Assembly: GCF_900129825.1 (NCBI RefSeq)
Contig: NZ_FQWZ01000001.1
Span: forward strand, 496,001-560,000
Source: Hydrocarboniphaga daqingensis
GTDB lineage: Bacteria > Pseudomonadota > Gammaproteobacteria > Nevskiales > Nevskiaceae
Length of the DNA: 64,000 nt
Reading direction: 5' to 3'
The notes under the pieces were generated by a model. It did not search any database. It was not told where the DNA came from and saw only the letters and a program-made list of their open reading frames with translations. The translations under genes were made by a program, and so were the position numbers. Positions 1 through 12,495 of this stretch are shown here, in pieces; the stretch's first letter is position 1; every line of letters begins with the position of its first letter.

Positions 1-15
1 GTCGCCAGCACCGGG

Positions 16-1365
<1,350 letters not shown>

Positions 1366-2694
1366 TCAGCCGGAGCGCCGGCCTTGCCGCAGCCGCGCCA
1401 GCTTTTCGCCGATCTTGGCCTCCAGGCCGCGCGGCGTCGGCTGATAGAACTCGGTGCCGATCAAGGCATCGGGCATGAATTGCTGACCAGAGGCGTGCGC
1501 GTCGGCCTCGTCGTGGTCGTAGCGATAGCCATCGCCATAGCCAAGGTCCTTCATCAAGCCGGTCGGCGCATTGCGGATCGCCATCGGCACCTCGAGCGAG
1601 CCGGTGCGGTCGACCAGCGCGCGCGCCGCTTTATAGGCGGTGTACACCGCATTGCTCTTGGGCGCGACGGCCAGGTACACCACGGCCTGCGCCAGCGCCA
1701 GTTCACCTTCCGGGCTGCCGAGACGCTCGTAGCTGTCCCAGGACTCCAGACACAGCGCTTGAGCGCGCGGATCGGCCAGGCCGATGTCTTCGACTGCCAT
1801 CCGCACCAGCCGGCGCGCCAGGTAGCCGGCATCGACGCCGCCGTCGAGCATTCTGGCGAACCAGTACAACGCGGCGTCGGGATCGCTGCCGCGCACCGAC
1901 TTGTGCAGCGCCGAAATCTGGTCGTAGAAATTTTCGCCCTGCTTGTCGAAGCGGCGGAAGCCGCGGCCGAGCAGCTTTTCGAGCAGTGCGTCGCTGGCTT
2001 CGGCGCCGGCATCGCGACTGCGCTCGGCGCGCCACAACTCGACGGCCGTCTCCAGCAGAATCAATGCGCGACGGCCGTCGCCATCGGCCGCTTCGGCCAT
2101 GCGCTGCAGCCAGCGCTCCGGCAGCAGCGACGCCGCTTCATTCAGTCCGCGCAGCGGCTCGACCAGCGCCCGCTGCAACAGCAGGCCGATCGCCGGCTCG
2201 TCGAGTGCGCGCAGCACGAAGACGCGCAGCCGCGACAGCAACGCCGAATTCAGCTCGAACGACGGGTTCTCGGTGGTGGCGCCGATCAGCACCACGGTGC
2301 CGTCTTCGACATACGGCAGCAGCGCATCCTGCTGGCCCTTGTTGAACCGGTGGATTTCGTCGACGAACAGCACGGTGCGGCGCGGCGTCAGCCCTTGCAG
2401 CGCCGCGAGTGCTTGCGCGGTGGTTTCGCGGATTTCTTTGACGCCCGCCAGAACCGCCGACAGGCTGATGAACTGCGCATCGACGTGCTGGGCCACCAGC
2501 CGCGCCAGTGTCGTCTTGCCGACGCCCGGCGGTCCCCAGAACACCATCGACGGCGGCCGACCGGCTTCCAGCAAGGTCCGAAGCGGAGCGCCCGGCGCCA
2601 ACAAGTGATCTTGACCGACGACTTCGTCGAGCTGCCGTGGCCGCATACGCTCGGCCAGCGGCGCCGTCGACCGCGTCGCGGCCGTGCGACTCAT
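1366..2694 (-). CDS. rarA: Replication-associated recombination protein A (AAA+ ATPase)
   Basis: RarA/MgsA is a clamp-loader-like AAA+ ATPase that acts at stalled replication forks. Walker A is GPPGVGKT at residues 54-61 and Walker B is VDEIH at 111-115, followed by the GATTENPSFE segment and a C-terminal tetramerisation region; 442 aa is the usual size. The frame stays open upstream into lolA, but the chosen ATG at 2694 overlaps the lolA stop by 4 bp (ATGA), which gives the right N-terminus and suggests translational coupling. Confidence 0.95.
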   Translation of the reverse strand: MSRTAATRSTAPLAERMRPRQLDEVVGQDHLLAPGAPLRTLLEAGRPPSMVFWGPPGVGKTTLARLVAQHVDAQFISLSAVLAGVKEIRETTAQALAALQGLTPRRTVLFVDEIHRFNKGQQDALLPYVEDGTVVLIGATTENPSFELNSALLSRLRVFVLRALDEPAIGLLLQRALVEPLRGLNEAASLLPERWLQRMAEAADGDGRRALILLETAVELWRAERSRDAGAEASDALLEKLLGRGFRRFDKQGENFYDQISALHKSVRGSDPDAALYWFARMLDGGVDAGYLARRLVRMAVEDIGLADPRAQALCLESWDSYERLGSPEGELALAQAVVYLAVAPKSNAVYTAYKAARALVDRTGSLEVPMAIRNAPTGLMKDLGYGDGYRYDHDEADAHASGQQFMPDALIGTEFYQPTPRGLEAKIGEKLARLRQGRRSG

Positions 2695-3356
2695 GGCTTG
2701 CTGGGCGGGCCTGCCGGAGCCGTGGTCGCCGACGACTCGACCACTTCGGTGTTCTTCGGCGGCGTGAAATGCAACTGCGATTCGTCGACCTTGGCGTTGA
2801 CCTTGACGTCGGTGAAGGCGACCTCGGTGCGATTGCCGAGTCGGTCGCGGAACACCATGCGTTCCGGTGCGCCCTGATGCAGCCACATCTCGACGGCTTC
2901 AAAATCACCGTCGATATTGCGCGGCTTGAGCAGCACGCCCTGCGCCTGATTGCGCTTGCCCAGATCGCTGACGGTGAACTCTTCGGTGAGCGTCGAACGC
3001 TGCGCCAGCAGCGCGGCCGGTGTTCCGGTCAAGGTGTCGGCCGCCGGTCGCACCGTCACTTGCGACAGGTCGGGGTCGTACATCCAGATTTTCTCGCCGT
3101 CGCAGACGATCAGTTGCTCATACGGGAGCATGTAGCTCCACCGAAAGCGTCCCGGCCGTGACAGCACCATCTGCCCGGAACTGCTGGACAGCTTCTCGCC
3201 GCGATCGTTGATCTGAACCTGACTGAACTGCGCGGTGACGGTGCGCGTGTCACCAATGAACCGGCGCAACTCGTCCTCGCCGCTACCGGCCTGCGCAGCG
3301 GCCGCCGCCAGCCCGAGGATCAGCGACGACGAAAGACGAAAAAAAGACTTGAGCAT
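2691..3356 (-). CDS. lolA: Outer-membrane lipoprotein carrier protein LolA
   Basis: Periplasmic chaperone that takes lipoproteins from the inner-membrane LolCDE-type complex to the outer membrane. It is 221 aa with a signal peptide that likely ends after AQA at residue 23. The body has the LolA pattern (tVTAQFsQ near the N-terminus, a GRFRW segment, then the IWMYDPDLSQVTV strand). The C-terminus has an extra Ser/Pro-rich tail ending GPPSKP. It lies between ftsK (66 bp upstream) and rarA (4-bp overlap). Its membrane partners lolC and lolD are at 44.2-46.1 kb. Confidence 0.93.
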   Translation of the reverse strand: MLKSFFRLSSSLILGLAAAAAQAGSGEDELRRFIGDTRTVTAQFSQVQINDRGEKLSSSSGQMVLSRPGRFRWSYMLPYEQLIVCDGEKIWMYDPDLSQVTVRPAADTLTGTPAALLAQRSTLTEEFTVSDLGKRNQAQGVLLKPRNIDGDFEAVEMWLHQGAPERMVFRDRLGNRTEVAFTDVKVNAKVDESQLHFTPPKNTEVVESSATTAPAGPPSKP

Positions 3357-3422
3357 GAGAGTGCCGTGAGTGACGGGTACTAGGGACCTGCGGGGCGCTG
3401 AAACGTTCGCAAAGCGGACGCC

Positions 3423-5984
<2,562 letters not shown>

Positions 5985-6019
5985 TTGAATTTTCAGCGTT
6001 AGCAGCAGCGCGGCAGGTC

Positions 6020-6028
6020 AGTATAGCA
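6020..6028 (-). promoter_or_regulatory. Possible extended -10 promoter for ftsK
   Basis: On the minus strand the sequence reads TGC followed by TATACT, an extended -10 element ending 35 bp before the TTG start of ftsK. I see no good -35 hexamer at 16-18 bp, which is acceptable for an extended -10 promoter. It is a sequence match only. Confidence 0.4.
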
Positions 6029-6203
6029 AGGCGCCCCTCGAACACCGTGGCACGATGCCCGCCGCAGCTCTTGATTTCAGCGGCAACAGCTTCAGATAGG
6101 AGACAGGACGGGAGGGTCACGCTCCACCCGGGTTCCGATCGACCTGTTTCAAGCCATATGCAAGCCATCGTTGTTGGGTGGGCTTGCCCAGACGAGGACC
6201 GAC

Positions 6204-6536
6204 ATGAGCAACTACGTGCGGCATTTCGTTCTGACCGGTGACGGACGCATTCGCGAGTTGCCGCCGGAGCAAGCAGCGCTGGTCGCGGCCGGTGCCGGCC
6301 GCATGCCGGAATTTGCCGCCAAGCGCGTCCGCTATCTGCAATTGATCCTTGATGAGGATAGTGGCAATGAGATCCGCATCCAGAGCGCGGGGGCCAGCAT
6401 TCGCTTCGATCATGATGGCCGCCTGCTCGAAGCCGGCCCGGCAGCGCCCGAGGAGCAGATCAGTGGCTTTGAGCACGACGCCGTCATCCAATGGGTGTTG
6501 CGCGATCGCCCCAGCGTGGGCCCGACGTTCCACTAA
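6204..6536 (+). CDS. Hypothetical protein, 110 aa
   Basis: I do not recognise this family. It is a soluble, acidic 110-aa protein with no signal peptide or membrane segment. The middle alternates short strands (RYLQLILDE, NEIRIQSAGASIRFDHDGRLLEA), which suggests a small beta-rich fold. The ATG at 6204 is chosen because a GAGGACC stretch lies just upstream. It is divergent from ftsK, and its last 46 bp overlap the start of the GNAT-like gene, so the two are likely co-expressed. Codon use matches the neighbours. I assign no function. Confidence 0.7.
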   Translation: MSNYVRHFVLTGDGRIRELPPEQAALVAAGAGRMPEFAAKRVRYLQLILDEDSGNEIRIQSAGASIRFDHDGRLLEAGPAAPEEQISGFEHDAVIQWVLRDRPSVGPTFH

Positions 6537-7702
6537 TCCTCACACCGTCACGTCCGCTGAGCACGCTGCGGTTTGCCACCGCTGAATCGCTGTCCCAGGT
6601 CGATGCCTCGGCCTGGGACCGGCTGTTCGATAGCGCCTATCCGTTCACGTCGCATGCATTTCTGCTGGCGCTTGAGGAATACGGCTGCGTCGGCAACCGA
6701 ACCGGCTGGATTCCCCAACACCTGCTCGCCTATCAGGACGATCGGCTGGTCGGCGCTGTCGTGCTGTACGTCAAGCTGCACTCCTACGGCGAGTTCGTGT
6801 TCGATTTCGCGTGGGCCGAGGCCAGCCATCGTCTAGGGCAGCCTTACTATCCCAAGCTGCTCAATGCGGTGCCGTTTACGCCGTCGATGGGGCCTCGCAT
6901 CGGAGCGCAGGATGCGGCAACTCGCGACGCGCTGATCCGCCGTCTTGCTGGCCTGACCGATGGCGGGCGGTTTTCCTCGGCACATGCGCTGTTCGCCACG
7001 GGTGACGACGCTGCGGCTTATCAAGGCCAACAATGGCTCGAGCGCAACGACGTGCAGTTCCAATGGTTCAATCGCGGCGACGCCGACTTCGCCAGCTTTG
7101 CCGCGCGCTTTTCCAGCGACAAGCGCAAGAAAATGTTGCGCGAGCGCCGGCGGGTCGCCGATGCCGGGCTGCGCTTCGAGACGCGCCGCGGCGACGAGAT
7201 CGACGAATCCGAGTGGTCGCAAGTCTATGCGCTGTATGCCAACACATATGAGGAACGCGGACAGGCGCCCTATCTGACGCCTGAATTCCTGATGCACTAT
7301 GGTCGCCGTGCCGGCAGCCCGTTTCGGGTGATTCTCGGCTATCACGGCACCCGGTTGGTCGCCGCTGCGCTGACGTTGCAAGGCGGCGACACGCTGTACG
7401 GCCGGCACTGGGGCGCCGCAGAGCAGTACCACAGCCTCCATTTCGAGTGTTGCTACTACCAGGGCATCGAGTTGTGCCTGCAACAGGGCCTGCGTCGCTA
7501 CGACGCCGGAACCCAGGGCGAGCACAAACTGGCGCGCGGCTTCACGCCCGTACTGACTCAGTCGTTTCACTGGATCGCGGATCAGCGACTGCGGGATGCC
7601 GTCGAACACTTCCTGGCGCGCGAACGTCGCCTAGTCGCATCGCGCAAAGATGAACTGATGCACCATAGTCCCTATCGCCAAGAGGCCGTCGCAACCGCCT
7701 GA
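6491..7702 (+). CDS. GNAT/FemAB-like N-acyltransferase (COG3146 type)
   Basis: A 403-aa protein resembling the COG3146 family of predicted N-acyltransferases, which have a GNAT/FemAB fold. Matching features are the N-terminal SAYPFTSHAFL-type segment, the central KRKKMLRERRRVADAG helix, and the C-terminal YQGIELCLQQGLRRYDAGTQGEHK block. The substrate is not known. The only upstream in-frame ATG is 6491, inside the previous gene; no later ATG or GTG fits before the conserved region, though a CTG near 6557 is possible. It is followed after 3 bp by aat, so it belongs to the aat-bpt transcript. Confidence 0.85.
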   Translation: MGVARSPQRGPDVPLILTPSRPLSTLRFATAESLSQVDASAWDRLFDSAYPFTSHAFLLALEEYGCVGNRTGWIPQHLLAYQDDRLVGAVVLYVKLHSYGEFVFDFAWAEASHRLGQPYYPKLLNAVPFTPSMGPRIGAQDAATRDALIRRLAGLTDGGRFSSAHALFATGDDAAAYQGQQWLERNDVQFQWFNRGDADFASFAARFSSDKRKKMLRERRRVADAGLRFETRRGDEIDESEWSQVYALYANTYEERGQAPYLTPEFLMHYGRRAGSPFRVILGYHGTRLVAAALTLQGGDTLYGRHWGAAEQYHSLHFECCYYQGIELCLQQGLRRYDAGTQGEHKLARGFTPVLTQSFHWIADQRLRDAVEHFLARERRLVASRKDELMHHSPYRQEAVATA

Positions 7703-7705
7703 GCC

Positions 7706-8449
7706 ATGGACAATCCGATCCGCCTGCACTGGCTGGATCCTCGAGATCCGCACCAGAACTTCCCATCGCCGCATCTGGCGATGCGCGACCCCAACGGGCT
7801 GCTCGCGATCGGAGGCGACTTGTCGGTCACCCGCTTGATTCGCGCCTACTCGCAGGGAATCTTTCCCTGGTACAACCCGGACGAGCCGATCCTGTGGTGG
7901 AGCCCGGACCCACGCGCGGTGCTGATGCCCGGCGGCATGAAGGTGTCGCGCTCACTGGGCAAGGCGCTGCGCCGCGGTCACTACGCCGTGACGCTCGACA
8001 TGGCCTATCGCGACGTTCTGGATGCCTGCGCCGGCCCCAGGCTGCGCAGCCGCGGCACCTGGCTCGGCAGTGATATGCGACAGGCGTATCAGGAGTTGTA
8101 CCGACGCGGCTATTCGCACACGGTCGAAGTGTGGAACGAGGGACAGTTGGTCGGCGGCTTGTACGGTGTGGCACTGGGCAAGGCCTTTTTTGGCGAGTCG
8201 ATGTTCTCCCACATGACAGACGCATCGAAGATCGCGCTGTACTGGCTTTGCGAGCAATTGCAGGCCTGGGGCTACGAAGTGCTGGACTGCCAGGTTGCTT
8301 CGGATCATCTGCGATCACTGGGCGCGATCGACGTTACGCGCGAGCGCTTTCTCAATCTGCTGCGCCCGGCCGTGGTTCGTCCCGGCCGCACCGGCACTTG
8401 GCACTTCGACATCGCCGCTCCAGCCCCACGCGTGCACCTACCTCGTTAA
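7706..8449 (+). CDS. aat: Leucyl/phenylalanyl-tRNA--protein transferase
   Basis: Transfers Leu or Phe from aminoacyl-tRNA onto proteins with N-terminal Arg or Lys, making N-degrons for ClpS-ClpAP. The 247-aa length is typical, as are the blocks GIFPWYN, WWSPDPRAVL, the central THSVEVW-like stretch (SHTVEVW here) and FFGESMFS. Together with bpt, clpS and clpA it completes the bacterial N-degron pathway inside 4.5 kb. It starts 3 bp after the GNAT-like gene and lies 8 bp before bpt. Confidence 0.96.
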   Translation: MDNPIRLHWLDPRDPHQNFPSPHLAMRDPNGLLAIGGDLSVTRLIRAYSQGIFPWYNPDEPILWWSPDPRAVLMPGGMKVSRSLGKALRRGHYAVTLDMAYRDVLDACAGPRLRSRGTWLGSDMRQAYQELYRRGYSHTVEVWNEGQLVGGLYGVALGKAFFGESMFSHMTDASKIALYWLCEQLQAWGYEVLDCQVASDHLRSLGAIDVTRERFLNLLRPAVVRPGRTGTWHFDIAAPAPRVHLPR

Positions 8450-8457
8450 GATGCCGC

Positions 8458-9156
8458 ATGGATCGAATCCGGCTCTATCTCAGCACCGAACACCCTTGCG
8501 GCTACCTGCCGCAACGGACGGCGCGCAGCCTGTTCGTCGACCCGGATTTCACACTCAATCCGCAGCGATACGAGATGCTGCTGTCGCAGGGTTTCCGGCG
8601 CGGTGGTGACCATGTCTACCGCCCTCGTTGCAGCGGTTGCTCTGCCTGCATCCCGGCTCGAATCGCGGTCCGCGATTTTCGCCCCAACCGCAGCCAGCGC
8701 CGCTGTCTGAAGATCAACGCCGACCTCGAACTACAGGTCCGCCAGGAACTGACCGACGAGCAGTTCGACCTGTACCGTCGCTATCTGCGCGGCCGGCATT
8801 CGGGCGGCGGCATGAACCCGGAAGACAAGCCCGGCTTCCATAACTTTCTAGACTGCGGCTGGGGTACTGCCGAGTTCTGGGAAATGCGGCTCGCCGGCGA
8901 GCTGATCGCCTGCGCCGTCGTCGATCGCACGCCCAAGGCGCTGTCGGCGGTGTACACGTTCTTCGACACCGAACTGCCGGACCGCAGTCTCGGCACCTAT
9001 GCGGTCTTGGTACAGGTCAACCAAGCACGCGAACTGGGGATGGACCACGTCTACCTGGGATATTGGGTGCCGGGCAGCCAGAAAATGGAGTACAAGCGCA
9101 ACTTCAAGCCACTTGAGGTTTTGACCTCCGCAGGCTGGCAAATCTTGGACGAGTGA
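8458..9156 (+). CDS. bpt: Aspartate/glutamate leucyltransferase (Bpt, arginyltransferase family)
   Basis: Adds Leu to proteins with N-terminal Asp or Glu, giving secondary N-degrons. The 232-aa protein has the ATE N-terminal domain with the Cys cluster CSGCSAC near residue 60, and the C-terminal domain ending in LGYWVPGSQKMEYKRNF, both family hallmarks. The frame is open much further upstream, but ATG 8458 gives the expected N-terminus and lies 8 bp after the aat stop. Confidence 0.95.
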   Translation: MDRIRLYLSTEHPCGYLPQRTARSLFVDPDFTLNPQRYEMLLSQGFRRGGDHVYRPRCSGCSACIPARIAVRDFRPNRSQRRCLKINADLELQVRQELTDEQFDLYRRYLRGRHSGGGMNPEDKPGFHNFLDCGWGTAEFWEMRLAGELIACAVVDRTPKALSAVYTFFDTELPDRSLGTYAVLVQVNQARELGMDHVYLGYWVPGSQKMEYKRNFKPLEVLTSAGWQILDE

Positions 9157-9166
9157 TACGAAACGA

Positions 9167-9195
9167 TTGCGGTTGTCAACCGGAACGCGGATAAT
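9167..9195 (+). promoter_or_regulatory. Candidate sigma-70 promoter for infA
   Basis: TTGCGG at 9167-9172 and GATAAT at 9190-9195 are separated by 17 bp. Transcription would begin near 9202, about 30 nt before the infA start codon. It lies just downstream of bpt, so infA could be expressed on its own as well as from read-through. Confidence 0.5.
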
Positions 9196-9231
9196 ATCGG
9201 GCTATCCTGCATGCCCGAGTACCCCTCGCTA

Positions 9232-9450
9232 ATGGCGAAAGAAGATCATATTGAAATGCCCGGCACGGTCGCCGAAACGCTGCCGAACACCACGTTCCGC
9301 GTGAAGCTGGACAACGGCCATGTCGTCACCGCCCATATTTCCGGGCGCATGCGCAAGAACTACATTCGCATCCTGACCGGTGACAAAGTCACGGTACAGT
9401 TGACGCCATACGATCTCACCAAGGGCCGCATCACGTTCCGCGACAAGTAG
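9232..9450 (+). CDS. infA: Translation initiation factor IF-1
   Basis: Binds the ribosomal A site during initiation. It is a 72-aa single S1/OB-fold protein that begins MAKEDHIEM and ends KGRITFRDK, almost the family consensus. The frame extends 7 codons upstream to another ATG (9211), but 9232 gives the universal N-terminus. It sits between bpt and a symmetrical terminator, facing clpA, as in many gammaproteobacteria. Confidence 0.98.
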   Translation: MAKEDHIEMPGTVAETLPNTTFRVKLDNGHVVTAHISGRMRKNYIRILTGDKVTVQLTPYDLTKGRITFRDK

Positions 9451-9473
9451 CCCCCGGCGATCAAATCGAAGCA

Positions 9474-9512
9474 CCCAATAAAAAAGCCCGCACTGCGGGC
9501 TTTTTTATTGGG
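9474..9512. terminator. Bidirectional rho-independent terminator between infA and clpA
   Basis: A perfect inverted repeat with 18-bp arms (9474-9491 and 9495-9512) and a 3-nt loop. The GC core GCCCGC/GCGGGC is flanked by an A-run on the left and a T-run on the right, so it reads as hairpin plus U-tract on both strands. It closes the convergent infA and clpA transcripts. Confidence 0.92.
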
Positions 9513-9522
9513 CGGAGCGGAC

Positions 9523-11808
9523 TCAGACCGGCTCGAGTTGCGCGGCTTTCTCGCGGGCTTCCAGCTCGAAATCGAGCTTGTCGTTCTTGACGGTTACATG
9601 GACACGGCCGCCTTGTGCCAGCTTGCCGAACAGCAGTTCCTCGGCGAGCGGACGCTTGAGTGCGTCCTGAATCGTCCGCGCCATCGGGCGGGCGCCCATC
9701 TTGGGGTCATAACCGCGCGTACCGAGCCAGGCACGGGCGTCTTCATCGATCTCGAGCTGCACGCCCTTGGCCGCCAGCTGCTCCTCTAGCTGCACCAGGA
9801 ACTTGTCGACGACCCGCGAGATTTCAGCCGGACCCAGCGCCGCAAACGGGATGATCGCGTCCAGACGGTTGCGGAACTCCGGCGTGAACATCTTGCGGAT
9901 AACCTCCATCGCGTCGATCGTGTGATTGTGCTCGACCAAACCGATCGACCGCCGCGACGATTCTTCGGCGCCGGCATTGGTCGTCATGATCAGGATCACG
10001 TTGCGGAAGTCGGCCTTGCGCCCGTTGTTGTCGGTCAGCGTGCCGTGGTCCATGACCTGCAGCAGCAGATTGAACACGTCCGGATGGGCCTTTTCGATTT
10101 CGTCGAGCAGCACGACGCAATGCGGCTGCTTGATGACCGCCTCGGTCAGCAGGCCGCCCTGGTCGAACCCGACATAGCCCGGAGGCGCACCGATCAAGCG
10201 GCTGACCGTGTGACGCTCCATGTACTCCGACATATCGAAACGGATCAGTTCGATTCCCAACTGCAGCGCAAGCTGACGGGTGACTTCGGTCTTGCCGACG
10301 CCGGTGGGGCCTGCCAGCAAGAAGTTGCCGATCGGCTTATCCGGATTGCCAAGGCCTGAGCGCGACAGCTTGATGCTCGAAGCCAACTGCTCGATGGCGG
10401 CGTCCTGGCCGTAAATCGTCAGCTTCAGATCGCGCTCCAACGTCGCAAGCTTGTCGCGGTCGTTGGAAGACACGCTCTTCGGAGGGATGCGCGCGATCTT
10501 GGCGACGGTCTCTTCGATGTCGCGGACCTGAACGGTCTTACGACGCTTGGACTCGGGCAGCAGGCGCAACCGCGCTGCGGCTTCGTCGATCACGTCGATC
10601 GCCTTGTCCGGCAGGTGGCGGTCGGTGATGTGACGTACCGACAGCTCCACGGCCGAGCGCAGTGCGCCGCGCGTGAACTGCACGTGATGGTGCTCTTCGA
10701 AGCGGAGCTTCAGCCCTTCGAGAATCTTGACCGTGTCGTCGATCGTCGGCTCGGTCACATCGATCTTTTGGAATCGACGCGCCAAAGCGCGGTCCTTCTC
10801 GAAGATGCCCCGGTACTCCTGATACGTGGTCGAACCCATGCAGCGTAGTTCGCCCGAGCTCAGCAGCGGCTTGAGCAGGTTCGACGCGTCCATCACACCA
10901 CCGCTGGCCGCACCGGCGCCAATGATCATGTGAATCTCATCGATGAACACGATCGCACCGGGCTGCGTGGTCAACTCCTGCATGACCGCCTTGAAGCGCT
11001 TTTCGAAGTCGCCGCGATACTTCGTGCCGGCAATCAGACTGCCGAGGTCCAAGCTGTATACGACGCTGCCGCGAAGCAGATCGGGCACGCGATCCTCGAT
11101 GATCAGCCACGCCAAGCCTTCGGCAATGGCGGTCTTGCCGACGCCGGCTTCACCGACCAGCAAGGGATTGTTCTTGCGCCGGCGGCACAGCGTCTGCATC
11201 ACGCGCTCGATCTCGTGCTCGCGGCCGATCAGCGGATCAATCTGGCCACGCGCGGCGCGCTCGTTGAGGTTAACGGCGTACTGCTCCAAAGCCGTTTTGC
11301 CGTTAGCCTTGCCGTCTTCCTTGTCTTCGTTGTCCTGAGACGCCTCGGGCGCCGGCTGCGGCGCCTGGCTGTTGTTCTTGGCGATGCCGTGGCTGATGAA
11401 ATTCACCACGTCGAGTCGCGTCACACCCTGCTCGTTCAGCAGGTAGACCGCATGCGTGTCTTTTTCGGCAAACAGCGCCACGAGCACGTTGAGCGTGGTG
11501 ACCTGCTTCTTGCCTGCCGCCTGCACATGGTAGATAGCGCGTTGCAGCACGCGCTGGAATGACAGCGTCGGCTGGACCTCGATTTGATCGGCCGAGTCGC
11601 GATTGGAATGGATGTTCTGCCGGATGTAATCGCGAAGCGCTTGTTCGAGCTTCTCGAGATCGGCGCCTCCGCCGGTCAGCACTTCGGACACGTTGGTGTC
11701 CGACAGCAGGGCAAGCAACAAATGCTCGACCGTCAGCAATTCATGACCTTCACCACGAGCGGCCAGAAAGGCGGCGTCCAGCGCTTTCTGGAGTTCATCG
11801 CTGAGCAT
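9523..11808 (-). CDS. clpA: ATP-dependent Clp protease ATP-binding subunit ClpA
   Basis: Hexameric AAA+ unfoldase that feeds substrates to ClpP. The 761 aa contain the N-terminal double Clp-N domain (about 1-145), AAA-1 with Walker A GEAGVGKT and Walker B FIDEIH, and AAA-2 with GPTGVGKT. The ClpP-docking IGL loop (RRSIGLVEHNHT) is present. A 25-residue acidic Gln/Glu/Lys linker follows the N-domain. It is coupled to clpS by a TAATG overlap. No clpP lies in the window. Confidence 0.97.
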   Translation of the reverse strand: MLSDELQKALDAAFLAARGEGHELLTVEHLLLALLSDTNVSEVLTGGGADLEKLEQALRDYIRQNIHSNRDSADQIEVQPTLSFQRVLQRAIYHVQAAGKKQVTTLNVLVALFAEKDTHAVYLLNEQGVTRLDVVNFISHGIAKNNSQAPQPAPEASQDNEDKEDGKANGKTALEQYAVNLNERAARGQIDPLIGREHEIERVMQTLCRRRKNNPLLVGEAGVGKTAIAEGLAWLIIEDRVPDLLRGSVVYSLDLGSLIAGTKYRGDFEKRFKAVMQELTTQPGAIVFIDEIHMIIGAGAASGGVMDASNLLKPLLSSGELRCMGSTTYQEYRGIFEKDRALARRFQKIDVTEPTIDDTVKILEGLKLRFEEHHHVQFTRGALRSAVELSVRHITDRHLPDKAIDVIDEAAARLRLLPESKRRKTVQVRDIEETVAKIARIPPKSVSSNDRDKLATLERDLKLTIYGQDAAIEQLASSIKLSRSGLGNPDKPIGNFLLAGPTGVGKTEVTRQLALQLGIELIRFDMSEYMERHTVSRLIGAPPGYVGFDQGGLLTEAVIKQPHCVVLLDEIEKAHPDVFNLLLQVMDHGTLTDNNGRKADFRNVILIMTTNAGAEESSRRSIGLVEHNHTIDAMEVIRKMFTPEFRNRLDAIIPFAALGPAEISRVVDKFLVQLEEQLAAKGVQLEIDEDARAWLGTRGYDPKMGARPMARTIQDALKRPLAEELLFGKLAQGGRVHVTVKNDKLDFELEAREKAAQLEPV

Positions 11809-12134
11809 TAAGCTTTCTCCATGACGGTGAGCAACGGGTGCTGGTGCTTGCGAGCGTAGGCATTGACCTGCGCTGTCTTCGTCTCGGCGATCTCGACCGG
11901 AAAGATGCCGGCCGTACCGCGCCCCTTGGTATGCACGTGGAGCATGATCTGCACCGCCGCCTCCCGGGTGTGGTGAAAAAACTGCTGCAAAACCTGGACC
12001 ACGAACTCCATCGGCGTGAAGTCGTCGTTGACCACCACCACCTTGTACATCGGCGGCTGCTGAAGACGCGGCTTGGCTTCCTCGACTGCGAGGTCGCGAA
12101 GGTCGTCGCGTTGTGGGTTGCTGCTGCGGCTCAT
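11808..12134 (-). CDS. clpS: ClpS adaptor protein
   Basis: Recognises N-degron residues and hands substrates to ClpA. The 108-aa protein has the family core: [16 protein letters not shown], the [11 protein letters not shown] turn and a C-terminal [10 protein letters not shown] segment. A longer reading begins at 12194, but ATG 12134 matches the family length. The stop codon overlaps the clpA start by one base (TAATG). Confidence 0.96.
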   Translation of the reverse strand: MSRSSNPQRDDLRDLAVEEAKPRLQQPPMYKVVVVNDDFTPMEFVVQVLQQFFHHTREAAVQIMLHVHTKGRGTAGIFPVEIAETKTAQVNAYARKHQHPLLTVMEKA

Positions 12135-12495
12135 GGTCCTAGTGTAGCGCTGTGCCTGCAAAAGACGAGTTGGTACGAACGATGTGACGGACACGATGCC
12201 GGATCAACCCGGCATCATTGGAAACCCGGCACTGCCGAGTACTCCTGCGCCGATGTATGACACCTTTTACGGGCCCGCGCAGCAACTGGACTCAAGCCAT
12301 CTGGGATGATTGTGGCCCCGACCTCGCCTGATTCAATAGATCGCGTTCCAATACCTGCGACACCGTGTCCAGAGCCGGCTGGAAACAAACCTGGGACATA
12401 TCGTTGAACGACCGCAACAACAGAGCAACACAGCGGCACATTTGTTCCGGCAAGTGGCGCTGTTGTCGGTAACAAACAGCAGGTTATGATGTCCT
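12135..12495. other. 361-bp divergent intergenic region clpS/gspC
   Basis: No convincing gene on either strand. It contains a hairpin at 12195-12216 (8-bp arms GATGCCGG/CCGGCATC, 6-nt loop) without a U-tract. TTGTCG (12463-12468) and TATGAT (12485-12490), 16 bp apart, lie just before gspC; if used, the gspC mRNA would be almost leaderless. It should hold the promoters for both the clpS-clpA and gspC-gspF transcripts. Confidence 0.5.

Noticed and set aside
1384-2877. A 497-codon open frame on the plus strand
   Set aside because: Antisense to rarA.
12463-12490. TTGTCG...TATGAT as the gspC promoter
   Set aside because: Hexamers and 16-bp spacing are fair, but the start would be at the gspC ATG itself; kept only as a note in the intergenic entry.
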